Positions 32,711-40,640 are shown, counted from the first letter of the stretch. The stretch is DNA of 64,000 nt from Sulfuricella sp. T08 (GCF_000971475.1 NZ_DF967524.1:1-64000), one strand, 5' to 3'. The notes: a model not told the origin generated them from the letters alone. Numbers and translations are program-made.

Positions 32711-33158
32711 ATGAACCTTCAACCCGTGTCGATCGAAGATATTCCCATCGGCATGCCGCTTCCTTGGCAACTTTATGACCGCGATGGGTATACGTTGTTT
32801 GCCCGAGGAGAAATCGACGCCAACCGGCACTTGCTTGAGAATCTGTTTGCCTATGGCATGCTCAGGGATGTAGACGCGCTCCCCCCTGCCAAAGATGCTT
32901 CGGAATGGGAGGAGTATAAAGATCTACCGCCAGCTGAAATGTTTCCGCCCCAAGGCATCAAGCCCCAAGTATGGGAGAGGGTGCAACTTCGCCTGCTCGG
33001 AAGGGATGTCCAAGCCTATCACTATGCCTGTTGATGCAGGCCAGAGGGTCATCATGGCGGATGGCGAGAGGGTGGAAGTGCGAATGGTTGCCCGGCATAG
33101 TTTCGAAAACCGTCGTGCCAGAGCGCCATTTGCACGCCCCTGGGTAAGACTGACATAA
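32711..33158 (+). pseudogene. PilZ-type (YcgR-like) protein, probably frameshifted and truncated
   Basis: The first frame (32711-33034, 107 residues) resembles the N-terminal part of c-di-GMP effector proteins: IPIGMPLPWQLYDRDGYTLF, then NRHLLENLFAYGMLRD and WERVQLRLLGRDVQAYHYAC before a stop. A second frame takes up as MPVDAGQRVIMADGERVEVR and stops at 33158, like the strand following the break. The PilZ domain proper is not seen. GAGGT five bases before the ATG at 32711 supports that start. Resemblance is from memory; the first frame alone may be a real small protein. Confidence 0.5.
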
Positions 33159-33232
33159 GCCATTGTCACAATTCCAGCCACGCGCTCGATCACGCGAACT
33201 TGAGCTGTTCAGGCGATTAACCGGGGGCGTTC

Positions 33233-33778
33233 CTATCCGGGATAATGGTGCTTGCCGACGCTGACCCGCTTCGCCTGCAATCCCTCCCCAGTTGCTTCCT
33301 CGATGAACTGCACTTCGCTGCCGACTTCCAGCTTGTCAAAATCGGGATGTACCACGTTGTCGCGGTTGAAATAATACTCCCGGCCGTCCGCCGTTTCGAT
33401 GAAGCCGAAACCGTCTGGGAATAATCTGGCAACATGTCCATGCAGTTCGCCTTCATGGATCTTGGTATCGCCTCGCTGGCGTCGCCCATAATCTTCCAAC
33501 TGGCGCTTCGCTGCATCGAATGTATCCCTCAGTGCCACATAGATATCTTCATGCATGTCGCGATTGATCACCAGCTCGCTGCCGGGCACGCTGATATCCA
33601 GCCGTACATTGAAGAGATTGCCCTGGTGTTTGTGCTTTCCTGCAATTTCCACAGTGGCCTTGCAGCCGATGATGTGGGAATAGAACGACTCCAGCTTTTC
33701 CACCTTCTCCCTGATATGTGTTTCCACTGCGTCGGAGTGGGGCATGCCACGAAGAACAATTTGGAGTGGGCGTTGCAT
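33233..33778 (-). CDS. HPF/RaiA ribosome-associated protein fused to a cold-shock domain
   Basis: The product has 181 residues from the ATG at 33778, which has a perfect AGGAGGT. Residues 1-105 are the HPF/RaiA fold (QIVLRGMPHSDAVETHIREK, then DMHEDIYVALRDTFDAAKRQL); residues 113-181 form a cold-shock/OB domain (GHVARLFPDGFGFIETADGR and on). Such fusions are thought to bind ribosomes or RNA in stationary phase. It follows the CBS gene by one base, so the two are co-translated. Confidence 0.9.
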   Translation of the reverse strand: MQRPLQIVLRGMPHSDAVETHIREKVEKLESFYSHIIGCKATVEIAGKHKHQGNLFNVRLDISVPGSELVINRDMHEDIYVALRDTFDAAKRQLEDYGRRQRGDTKIHEGELHGHVARLFPDGFGFIETADGREYYFNRDNVVHPDFDKLEVGSEVQFIEEATGEGLQAKRVSVGKHHYPG

Positions 33779-33779
33779 G

Positions 33780-34232
33780 TTAATACCTCCTGGTTTGAGT
33801 TTCACGTTCCTGTTCGCGCGGAGCGACCTTGGCCAGTTCTGCCATCTCCTCAGCCTGCAGGTCCAGTATGTCATCTGCCGACACAATGCCTTCAAGCCCT
33901 CCTGCCTGGTTGACAACCGGGATACGGCGGATTCCCTTGGCGCGCATGAGCCGAATCGTCTCGAACACACCTTCATCGTCCTGCACGCTGACCAATTGCG
34001 GACTCATGATGTCCCCCACGGTGAAATCATTTAAATCCAGCGACTTCGCAATGATTTCGATGACGATGTCGCGGTCAGTCACGATGCCGACCGGCACTCG
34101 CTTGCCATCGGTTTCGTCCACGACAACCAGATCGCCCACATGATGCTGGCGCATGAGTTGCGCCGCTTCCGTGATGCTTGTTTTTCTGGTGGCGAACACT
34201 ACTTCGCGGTTGCAAAATTCACCTATAGGCAT
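33780..34232 (-). CDS. Two-CBS-domain protein
   Basis: The product has 150 residues with two CBS motifs (VPVGIVTDRDIVIEI and GLEGIVSADDILDL). CBS pairs sense adenine nucleotides. The ATG at 34232 follows GAGAGA; upstream in-frame starts run into a region without a binding site. It is directly upstream of the HPF-cold-shock fusion, so an energy-sensing role in ribosome hibernation is a fair inference. Confidence 0.88.
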   Translation of the reverse strand: MPIGEFCNREVVFATRKTSITEAAQLMRQHHVGDLVVVDETDGKRVPVGIVTDRDIVIEIIAKSLDLNDFTVGDIMSPQLVSVQDDEGVFETIRLMRAKGIRRIPVVNQAGGLEGIVSADDILDLQAEEMAELAKVAPREQERETQTRRY

Positions 34233-34321
34233 GGAATTTTCTCTCGATTGCTTAATGTCGGACTGCGACAAAGTGAACATGGAAATCAATTTCAATATAG
34301 AACATTTGAGGAAATGGATCT

Positions 34322-34816
34322 CTATCGCTCCCACAGCACGCGCAGCAGGTTCTCCTGTTCGTTGTAGTGAAATTCCAGTTCGCCCTTGTAGGCATGATGC
34401 AGGGCTTCGCCGATACCGCGGGCGAGATGGATGTCGGTCGTGGTGATCAGGATGCTGTCATCCTGCTCCTCGATCCCGATAATCCGCTCCAGGGGGTGCT
34501 CCGCCTTGGCTCTTGCCTCCTCGTTCTTTACCAGGTGCAACAACTCCTCGCGGTGCTCCTTGAAAAAGGAGCCGCCCACGGTCACAAAACCAGCCGGGAA
34601 TTTGTCATGGATGCGGTGACAGGCCGGACACAACTCCTCGTGGGCCTGGGCTGGCTTGGGAGCCCATTGCCAGCGCCCCTCGTGAAACACGGCGCCGCAT
34701 TGCGGACAAGCTGTGGGTTCCGGCAGTTTATGCTTGGATTTATAGGCGTCGTGCCGATATTCCTGGATTAGGCGGTCGTGCCGGATGGGCTCAAAACCTG
34801 CGAACCGGGTTTTCAT
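34322..34816 (-). CDS. BCAM0308 family zinc-ribbon protein
   Basis: The product has 164 residues. Cys37, Cys40, Cys63 and Cys66 (CPQC and CPAC) form a zinc ribbon that resembles the NMD3-type ribosomal-export factor in archaea and eukaryotes; the second half (EHPLERIIGIEEQDDSILITTT, HLARGIGEALHHAYKGELEF) has an NMD3-like OB segment. The function is not known. AAGGAG lies seven bases before the start. It lies 90 bases upstream of the CBS gene on the same strand. Confidence 0.75.
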   Translation of the reverse strand: MKTRFAGFEPIRHDRLIQEYRHDAYKSKHKLPEPTACPQCGAVFHEGRWQWAPKPAQAHEELCPACHRIHDKFPAGFVTVGGSFFKEHREELLHLVKNEEARAKAEHPLERIIGIEEQDDSILITTTDIHLARGIGEALHHAYKGELEFHYNEQENLLRVLWER

Positions 34817-34849
34817 TTTTTATTCTCCTTTTAACAAAAGATTGACAAC

Positions 34850-35743
34850 TTACATCCACTCCTTTTCCGCAGCAGTGCGCTGTTCACCCCACAGCGCACC
34901 CGGCGGCAGGTCGAGCAGGGAATATGCGCCTGCTTGCAGGGAAGATAATGACCTTGCGGCGGCAAGCATCATTCGCGCCGCAATCCCCGCTTCGTCGAAG
35001 CGCGCCTCCAGCAAAAAAGAGGCATGGACGGCTTCTTTCGCTGCGGCACGGCGCTCCACCAACACGCCACGATTTGTTTCTTCCAGTGCGGCAATACTGG
35101 GCACTGGAAATACCAGCGTCTGTTCATCAAGGAACAGGGGGTCATGGATGATGGCGTACTCCACTTCGGCTGCATCTGCCGACGGTTCCAATTCAACATA
35201 AACATAGCGTTGGATTGTTCCTTCCACGGACTCTAACTCTGTCGCCAGCGCTTTCCTGACCCCCTTGATCCCCTCCGCTGCCAGGGTATGGTGCAGACTG
35301 GGCCCGGTATGCAGGCTGGTTTCCGTATGCCCGTGGGGAACCAGCAATGCGAAATGGCTGCGGAACAGGGAGAAGGCGCCCGGGTCACATCCCGCTCCAA
35401 CAATGGCCGGCACTCGGTGAACAAGCGCGGCCCGATGTATTTCTGACTTATGGGTGAGGAAGGCATCGCCGTGAAGGCGTGCGCATTCCACCACGGGGAT
35501 GCGGCTTTGCAGAAGGTCTTTCACCATCCCTAATACCCCATCGGGAGGAACGCAGACGAGCGCGGCATCAACTTCTTTCAGCTCGCTGATATGGGTAACG
35601 ACGGGCGTTTTCAGCCAGGAAGCCGGGCTGCCGCTGTGCCGCACTACCCCAGCCAGCACCATGGCTGGGTCGGCAAGAATGGCCTCGGCGCATTTGCGCC
35701 CCAGATTCCCCAAGCCAATGATGGCAAGTCGCAGTTTTTTCAT
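34850..35743 (-). CDS. Diaminopimelate-dehydrogenase-like oxidoreductase
   Basis: The product has 297 residues. The NADP fold GLGNLGRKCAEAI is at 10-22, and AGCDPGAFSLFR (117-128) matches the conserved segment of meso-diaminopimelate dehydrogenase, which makes or degrades diaminopimelate in one step. Length is slightly shorter than the typical 320-330, and the typical Trp before DPG (GWDPG) is Cys. A related reaction on another amino acid is possible. Its ATG overlaps the TGA of the DJ-1 stub by four bases. Confidence 0.75.
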   Translation of the reverse strand: MKKLRLAIIGLGNLGRKCAEAILADPAMVLAGVVRHSGSPASWLKTPVVTHISELKEVDAALVCVPPDGVLGMVKDLLQSRIPVVECARLHGDAFLTHKSEIHRAALVHRVPAIVGAGCDPGAFSLFRSHFALLVPHGHTETSLHTGPSLHHTLAAEGIKGVRKALATELESVEGTIQRYVYVELEPSADAAEVEYAIIHDPLFLDEQTLVFPVPSIAALEETNRGVLVERRAAAKEAVHASFLLEARFDEAGIAARMMLAAARSLSSLQAGAYSLLDLPPGALWGEQRTAAEKEWM

Positions 35744-35868
35744 GCTTTTATGCCGTTGTGACTAATGGATGCGATGCCCACCTCAAAACCCTTCTTCTTT
35801 AGCCGGTAGAAAGGGACCGGCAGCTCGGAATCCTCGAAATGGTCTGCGCTGAGAATCAATGTTTTCAT
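35740..35868 (-). pseudogene. N-terminal stub of a DJ-1/PfpI family protein
   Basis: A 42-residue frame reads MKTLILSADHFEDSELPVPF, then a YRLKKKGFEVGIAS segment, the usual start of PfpI-type glutamine-amidotransferase-fold proteins, and stops at 35740 right at the start of the next gene (ATGA overlap). The other 130 residues, including the nucleophilic Cys, are missing. AGGAG precedes the ATG, so it may still be translated and couple translation of the downstream dehydrogenase. Confidence 0.65.
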
Positions 35869-35948
35869 GGCAACTCCTGAGGGTTTATCTCCGGAAGGTG
35901 CCCTGTGGTAACGATGGTACCGGGAGAGGGGAATTTCAATGCGGCTTG

Positions 35949-35966
35949 CCTATACTTAAGTATAGG
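35949..35966. promoter_or_regulatory. Perfect 18-base palindrome in a divergent promoter region
   Basis: CCTATACTTAAGTATAGG reads the same on both strands. It lies between the DJ-1 stub (start 35868, minus) and the THUMP gene (start 36014, plus), 48 bases before the latter. It looks like an operator for a dimeric repressor or activator; no such regulator is adjacent. Confidence 0.6.
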
Positions 35967-36013
35967 TGAAGGGGTTGGATAGGTAGCGGACGCAGGCTGG
36001 GAGATGGAAATTG

Positions 36014-36553
36014 ATGAACTGGAATATTATTGTGACTTCCCTGCCGGGCCCAGGGTGTGAATATCGCCTGCTGCACGAGCTTCGAGCTATGGGGAAATTC
36101 CATACTACCGAGTTCAAGGATGTGTGCATGGGTTATGTAGAGGATGTCACGAATTTCCTCGAGGCAATCCGGCAGGCGGAAACGGATGGTTCCCCCTGGA
36201 TAAAGGATCTGGGGCGGGTGATCCCCGTCGAGAAAACTTTCCACTTCATCCCGGAAACCCTTGTGGAGCAATTGAAGGAGGCTGTCACCCCTTATGTCGG
36301 CCGCATTTCAGGAGGGACGTTTCATGTGCGCCTGGAACGGCGCGGGCTGATTGGGCAGGTAATCAGTCCCGAAGTGGAGCGCAGCGTCGCCGACCACCTC
36401 TTTGCCTTGGCTGAAAAGGAAGGCCATAAGGTGATGGCTTCCTTCAAGGATGCCGACTACATCGTCGCTGCAGAAACCGTCGGTCACGAATGTGGTGTGT
36501 CTCTGCTGACCCGTGATCTGCGGCAGCATTATTCTTTTGTAAAAACCGGATAG
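36014..36553 (+). CDS. Stand-alone THUMP domain protein
   Basis: The product has 179 residues. The N-terminal part (WNIIVTSLPGPGCEYRLLHE) is followed by the THUMP fold: GGTFHVRLERRGLIGQ, SPEVERSVADHLFALA, then ADYIVAAETVG and CGVSLLTRDLRQHY. THUMP domains bind the acceptor end of tRNA and are normally attached to modification enzymes; a free THUMP protein resembles Tan1/THUMPD1, the partner of tRNA acetyltransferases. No catalytic domain is present. The ATG at 36014 is chosen over a TTG at 36011. Confidence 0.8.
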   Translation: MNWNIIVTSLPGPGCEYRLLHELRAMGKFHTTEFKDVCMGYVEDVTNFLEAIRQAETDGSPWIKDLGRVIPVEKTFHFIPETLVEQLKEAVTPYVGRISGGTFHVRLERRGLIGQVISPEVERSVADHLFALAEKEGHKVMASFKDADYIVAAETVGHECGVSLLTRDLRQHYSFVKTG

Positions 36554-36564
36554 GACTGACCATA

Positions 36565-37101
36565 ATGAATACTCCACAGACTTTTTTTGCTTACACGCCC
36601 AGGGGCGCGGGATTGTTGTGTGCCGTGATCTGCATCGAAGCGGGCAGGGATGTGTATGGCTGGTGGGTTGGCCATAGTGAGGGGGCTTACCCCCCGGCCT
36701 TTTTCAAGCTTGAAAATTTCTTTTCGGCCCAGATGACCTCCTTTTTTATGACCGAAGGATCCGATCTGTATGGCGGGTGGACAATCGACTACTCCACCGG
36801 AAAACCGAAACGGATCGATCCTCCTCTTCCGGTTGAAGAGGAGATGTGCCACTTACTGGAGCGGCTACAGGGTGAATTCAGCGCTGAATGGCTGTTTTTC
36901 GACGGCGATGAAGGGATCGAAGATGAGGTGGAAACCTACCGTCACCAGGATCTGCCGGTTCTGGGCGTCAATATCAAGAGCAGGAAGTTGAATAAACTGG
37001 ATAAAAGTGATGTCGTTTGGACATACAGGTCAAAAAACTTCGATCAGGATATCCTTGATTACCTGATGCAAAAGTGGCCACTGGAATACGGGAAAGAATA
37101 G
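36565..37101 (+). CDS. Hypothetical protein
   Basis: The product has 178 residues, soluble, rich in Trp, Phe and acidic residues (WWVGHSEGAYPPAFFKLENF, then EWLFFDGDEGIEDEVETY). No family recognised. It is 11 bases downstream of the THUMP gene and ends before a strong terminator, so the two probably form a two-gene operon. Not enough is seen to assign a function. Confidence 0.65.
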   Translation: MNTPQTFFAYTPRGAGLLCAVICIEAGRDVYGWWVGHSEGAYPPAFFKLENFFSAQMTSFFMTEGSDLYGGWTIDYSTGKPKRIDPPLPVEEEMCHLLERLQGEFSAEWLFFDGDEGIEDEVETYRHQDLPVLGVNIKSRKLNKLDKSDVVWTYRSKNFDQDILDYLMQKWPLEYGKE

Positions 37102-37207
37102 TGTGCTTGTCAGCGTTTATTCTGATACGCCTTACTAAAAGTGTGCCGTAGCTACATTGCCAAACTCCACAAATTTATGATTGATTGGGTATTTTTATGA
37201 ATTCCTC

Positions 37208-37233
37208 TCCCCGCCATTGTTTGATGGCGGTTT
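37208..37233 (+). terminator. Intrinsic terminator before tRNA-Arg
   Basis: CCGCCAT pairs with ATGGCGG with a TGTTTG-type loop, followed by TTTTT. It closes the THUMP/hypothetical operon. Confidence 0.8.
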
Positions 37234-37259
37234 TTATTTTATAATGCCGCCTTCGCAAT

Positions 37260-37336
37260 GCGCCGGTAGCTCAGCTGGATAGAGTACTTGGCTACGAACC
37301 AAGGGGTCAGGGGTTCGAATCCCTTCCGGCGCACCA
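37260..37336 (+). tRNA. tRNA-Arg (anticodon ACG)
   Basis: The 77 bases fold as a full cloverleaf: acceptor GCGCCGG/CCGGCGC, D arm with AGCTCAGCTGGATAGAG, anticodon stem CTTGG/CCAAG with loop CTACGAA, T arm AGGGGTTCGAATCCCTT, and encoded CCA. The anticodon ACG (read as ICG) gives Arg. Confidence 0.95.
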
Positions 37337-37343
37337 GTAAATT

Positions 37344-37379
37344 AAAGGGTCTACAGAAATGTGGGCCCTTTTTATTTTG
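37344..37379 (+). terminator. Intrinsic terminator of tRNA-Arg
   Basis: AAAGGGTC (37344-37351) pairs with GGCCCTTT (37364-37371) through eight pairs including one wobble, followed by TTATTTT. Confidence 0.75.
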
Positions 37380-37399
37380 TGCACTGTGCTGTAACGATT

Positions 37400-37499
37400 A
37401 CGTCCGAAGACCCACGCTTCGCAAACTGCACAGCTTATCCGCATAGGGCGCTACGAACCAATGTGGTAAGAAGTTAGAATCTCTTCGGACGCGCAATCA
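37400..37499 (+). pseudogene. Degenerate tRNA-Arg copy
   Basis: From 37432 the sequence aligns with the neighbouring tRNA-Arg (AGCTTATCC-GCATAGG against AGCTCAGCTGGATAGAG), keeps an identical CTACGAACCAA over the anticodon loop, and then a changed T arm ending TAGAATCTCTTC. CGTCCGAAGA (37401-37410) pairs perfectly with TCTTCGGACG (37482-37491), so an acceptor-like stem persists, but about 20 extra bases lie between it and the D-arm relic. It cannot form a normal cloverleaf. Confidence 0.65.
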
Positions 37500-37511
37500 A
37501 AACAAGAATAT

Positions 37512-37535
37512 AGGCTATCTTCGGATAGCCTTTTT
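37512..37535 (+). terminator. Intrinsic terminator after the degenerate tRNA
   Basis: GGCTATC (37513-37519) and GATAGCC (37524-37530) form a seven-pair stem closed by a stable TTCG tetraloop, followed by TTTTTCTTTTT. Nothing else is seen from 37536 to 37721. Confidence 0.9.
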
Positions 37536-37721
37536 CTTTTTCCAGGGTATGCTTTACTCAAATCGCCAAAGTTTGATTTGCTGACATGGTTTTTTTGCCG
37601 GATTGTCTAGAATGGTAGCTGGGGAATGGTTGTTCGCATCCATGTCGTTTGGAGTGATTTGACAGTGAACGGTGAACGGGCTCATTCTCTGTTAGCCGAG
37701 GTTTTTCAGAAGAGTGAACTC

Positions 37722-38516
37722 ATGATTATCCGCGTCTGGTTTGTTGTCCTTGCCAGTATCTTGCTGGGAGCGTGCGCAACGTCGCCCCAGGGGCGCACGC
37801 AGGTGACCGTGCCGTCCTCGGTAAGTGCTGTTCATTCCGAGATGGGTATGCGCCTGAATCTCGCCTCTGCGGCAGATACGCCTTCACCCTGCGCAGGGGT
37901 GGAGTGCAGGCTTGATCGTGCTTTCGATCAGAGGGTTCAGCGGCTGGGTACTCGTCTGGCGAAATCGGCTTTTGAAATTTATCCTGATCTAACTGAGAGA
38001 GTCAGCCAGTTTGAGTTCGTTATTGCCGAAAAGGCCGAACCTGGGAGTGCATCCTGCGCAACCGGTACGGTGGTGATTTTCCGCGGTGTGCAAAAGCTGC
38101 ATCTTGATGAAGAGGCTTTGGCTTTCTTGGTCGCTCGCGAGATGGGGCATGTAATCAGCCGTCATCATGACGAAGATTCGGCGACCAGCATCCTGTTTTC
38201 CATAGCTGCCCAAGTGCTGCTGCCGGTCGCCAACCTTATTCGCGGTTCCGCCGTTTTGATACAGTCGGCTACGGCGATGGCAACAGCCTCATCGGCTGCT
38301 TCGTTTGTCGGTTCCCAGATAGTGATAGAGAGTTACAAACTCGACCAATTGCATGAGGCCGATGCCGTCGCTCTGGACTTGCTGGCTAGCCTGGGGTGGA
38401 ACAGAGGCGAGATTGCCGGTGCACTGGCTGCCAGCACGCAGGTTGTTGGTGACGACAGGTGGTCGAAGGATCTTCAGGTTTCCGCCAGAGGGGTCGTTGG
38501 ATTGGCCGAAAATTAA
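37722..38516 (+). CDS. M48-like lipoprotein with an altered zinc motif
   Basis: The product has 264 residues. A lipoprotein signal ends in LLGAC (Cys18), so it is anchored to a membrane, probably facing the periplasm. The body resembles the M48 peptidase family: VAREMGHVISRHH (137-149) stands where HExxH is expected and HEADAVALDL (211-220) supplies the distal Glu212. The first zinc His is Arg139, so the site has Glu140, His143 and Glu212 only. Proteolysis is doubtful. The ATG at 37722 is chosen because the signal peptide starts there. Confidence 0.75.
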   Translation: MIIRVWFVVLASILLGACATSPQGRTQVTVPSSVSAVHSEMGMRLNLASAADTPSPCAGVECRLDRAFDQRVQRLGTRLAKSAFEIYPDLTERVSQFEFVIAEKAEPGSASCATGTVVIFRGVQKLHLDEEALAFLVAREMGHVISRHHDEDSATSILFSIAAQVLLPVANLIRGSAVLIQSATAMATASSAASFVGSQIVIESYKLDQLHEADAVALDLLASLGWNRGEIAGALAASTQVVGDDRWSKDLQVSARGVVGLAEN

Positions 38517-38637
38517 TTCCGGTTTTGCTCCTGGGGATAATAATTTGAATTCCCTGTTTTTACGATATCATGAGGAAAATTAGCGAATATTTCATTTTTT
38601 TGCCGCCTGTTACCTACTGAAAGATAGATGAATAAGC

Positions 38638-39885
38638 ATGCATAACCTCCCACAGGCGCAGGAAGTTTTCTTGGGGTTGCAACTCATCCTGGACAAGCGA
38701 CAACGCTTGGTCGCGTATGAATTGCTGTTTCGTAGTGGCGAGTTGAATGCGGCGCATTTTCTCGACAATACGCAGGCCACTGCACAGGTTATCAACTATG
38801 CCTTCAGCCATTTGGATATTGGAGAGGCCCTGGCGGGATACGAGTGTTTTATCAACGTAGGTAAAGCGTTACTGATGAGTGACGCGATTGAAATCCTGTC
38901 GCAACAGCGGGTCACCCTGGAGTTGCTGGAAACAGTGGTGGTCGATCTTCCGCTGATTGAACGCTGTCGGGAGCTTAAAGAGATTGGTTTTGATTTGGCG
39001 CTGGATGATTATGTTAATGACAGTAGTTTCGATCCTCTTCTTGACGTTGTGGATATTGTAAAAATAGATATTACGCAACAGGATTGGCCGTCGACCCTGG
39101 GGATTGTCAACAAGCTTAGAAACTACCCGGTAAGGCTACTGGCAGAAAAGGTCGAGAGCCATGAGCAGTATCTTCAGTGCGCAGAGGCTGGGTTCGATTT
39201 GTTTCAGGGCTATTACTTTGCACGCCCCCATTTGGTCATAGGCAGGCGCAACCTTCCCAATCAGGCGATCATGCTCAAATTGCTGGGCCTCATTCTGACC
39301 GATGCCCCCGATCAGGAAATTGAGCAGGCCCTGAAACAGGATGCAGGCTTGAGCCTAAAACTGTTGCGGTTGGTTAATTCAGTATCGATGGGACTGAAAA
39401 CAAAAATATCAACTTTTAACCAGTCAATTAAAATTGTGGGTCGACGTCAGATGCAACGTTGGCTGCAACTGTTGTTATATACCCCGCAACAGGATGAAGT
39501 GAGTTACAGTCCGCTGTTGCGACTTGCGGCCAAGCGAGGGAAATTGATGGAATCTCTCGCCCAGAAATGCAAAGAAAGTGACCGGGATTTCCATGATCGG
39601 GCTTTCATGACGGGCATTTTGTCTTTACTGGATGCTCTTCTGGATAGACCTTTGATGGAAGTGATTGATCTGATCAACCCGGCAGAAGATATTGCTGACG
39701 CCTTGCTGAATAAATCGGGCAACCTGGGTGGACTGCTCTCTCTGGCAGAAATGACAGAACAGGGGCAGTTTGATCATGCCGGGGATGTATTGGAAAGCTT
39801 GGGGCTGGCAGTGCAAGATTTGATGGGCGCGGAAGTGGATGCGTTGCGCTGGTCGAATAGTATCACGACTGAAATGGCCCAATGA
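38638..39885 (+). CDS. EAL-HDOD signalling protein
   Basis: The product has 415 residues. Residues about 10-205 are an EAL-like domain in which the motif is YELLFRS and later DDYVND and AEKVES, as in YuxH-type proteins, which often have weak or no c-di-GMP phosphodiesterase activity. Residues about 210-400 are an HDOD domain (AIMLKLLGLI, LSLKLLRLVNSVSMG, SINQ-like FNQSIKIVGRRQMQRW). It probably relays nutrient or second-messenger signals. The ATG at 38638 has a weak binding site. Confidence 0.88.
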   Translation: MHNLPQAQEVFLGLQLILDKRQRLVAYELLFRSGELNAAHFLDNTQATAQVINYAFSHLDIGEALAGYECFINVGKALLMSDAIEILSQQRVTLELLETVVVDLPLIERCRELKEIGFDLALDDYVNDSSFDPLLDVVDIVKIDITQQDWPSTLGIVNKLRNYPVRLLAEKVESHEQYLQCAEAGFDLFQGYYFARPHLVIGRRNLPNQAIMLKLLGLILTDAPDQEIEQALKQDAGLSLKLLRLVNSVSMGLKTKISTFNQSIKIVGRRQMQRWLQLLLYTPQQDEVSYSPLLRLAAKRGKLMESLAQKCKESDRDFHDRAFMTGILSLLDALLDRPLMEVIDLINPAEDIADALLNKSGNLGGLLSLAEMTEQGQFDHAGDVLESLGLAVQDLMGAEVDALRWSNSITTEMAQ

Positions 39886-39982
39886 CGGGGTGCCGTCCCC
39901 CATGATGATTAATGGGGGGCGAACATTATAAGGGTCTAGAGGGTTGCGGTTTTTCTTGAGGCTGCGTGTACGTAGCCAGGCA

Positions 39983-40528
39983 TCACATCCGTGCGGGTTC
40001 GAAGCTCGCGTCCAGATTCAGGTCGTCACAATAATCAAGGAAATTTCCACGCAGTGTGGGAATGTGAACGTCGGCATGAATGCCCACCGTCATGGTGACG
40101 GAAAACATGGATGTGCCAGTGTGTGGCGCCGGGTAAGTATCGGTCTGGAGTTCCTCGATATTGATGCCGTTCTTGGAGAAGAAAGCGGCCAGGTTGCGAA
40201 CGATGCCGGGATGATCCATGGCCACCACTTCTACCCTGTAGGGAACCACTGGTTGCGTCCGTTCCCGTTGCTGGGTTCGTTTGTGGATGATAGAGAGCCC
40301 TAACTGATCGCCTAGCGCCCCCATTTGCCCTTCGAGCTTGGAAAGCGCGTTCCATGGACCGGAAAGCAACATGATCAGGGCGAACTGCCCGCCCAATACG
40401 GCCATACGGCTTTCTTCGATATTGCATCCGCTCTCGGCGATCTTGCTCGAAAGCCGATCGACAAGACCTATTTTGTCTTCGCCTGAAGCGGTGATCGCCA
40501 GATAATTATTTTGAGTGTCTATGTTCAT
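39983..40528 (-). CDS. gcvR: Glycine cleavage system regulator-type ACT protein
   Basis: The product has 181 residues with two ACT domains: YLAITASGEDKIGLVDRLSS at the N-terminus and VEVVAMDHPGIVRNLAAFFS in the middle. GcvR-type proteins bind glycine and hold the activator GcvA. No gcvA is adjacent, so the partner is not visible. It stands alone downstream (same strand) of rpoS, separated by a strong palindromic terminator. Confidence 0.85.
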   Translation of the reverse strand: MNIDTQNNYLAITASGEDKIGLVDRLSSKIAESGCNIEESRMAVLGGQFALIMLLSGPWNALSKLEGQMGALGDQLGLSIIHKRTQQRERTQPVVPYRVEVVAMDHPGIVRNLAAFFSKNGINIEELQTDTYPAPHTGTSMFSVTMTVGIHADVHIPTLRGNFLDYCDDLNLDASFEPARM

Positions 40529-40604
40529 GAGTTGCTGAAATACAATGGTTGAATGGGTTCCAGTGTAATACCCAAAACGATAATGTGCTAGTGAGAACGG
40601 GGGT

Positions 40605-40640
40605 ACATAAAGAACCCCGGCATGCCGGGGTTCTTTATGT
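40605..40640. terminator. 36-base perfect palindrome, bidirectional terminator
   Basis: ACATAAAGAACCCCGGCATG and its complement follow one another with no mismatch, giving a stem that can open at a four-base CATG loop. It lies 65 bases after the rpoS stop and 77 bases before the gcvR-type start (both minus strand). T-rich arms on both sides make it effective in either direction. Confidence 0.8.

Noticed and set aside
37186-37206. Second tRNA-3'-end-like segment GAATTCCTCTCCCCGCCA
   Set aside because: The T-stem part is too short for a tRNA and the bases are better explained as the left arm of the terminator at 37208-37233.
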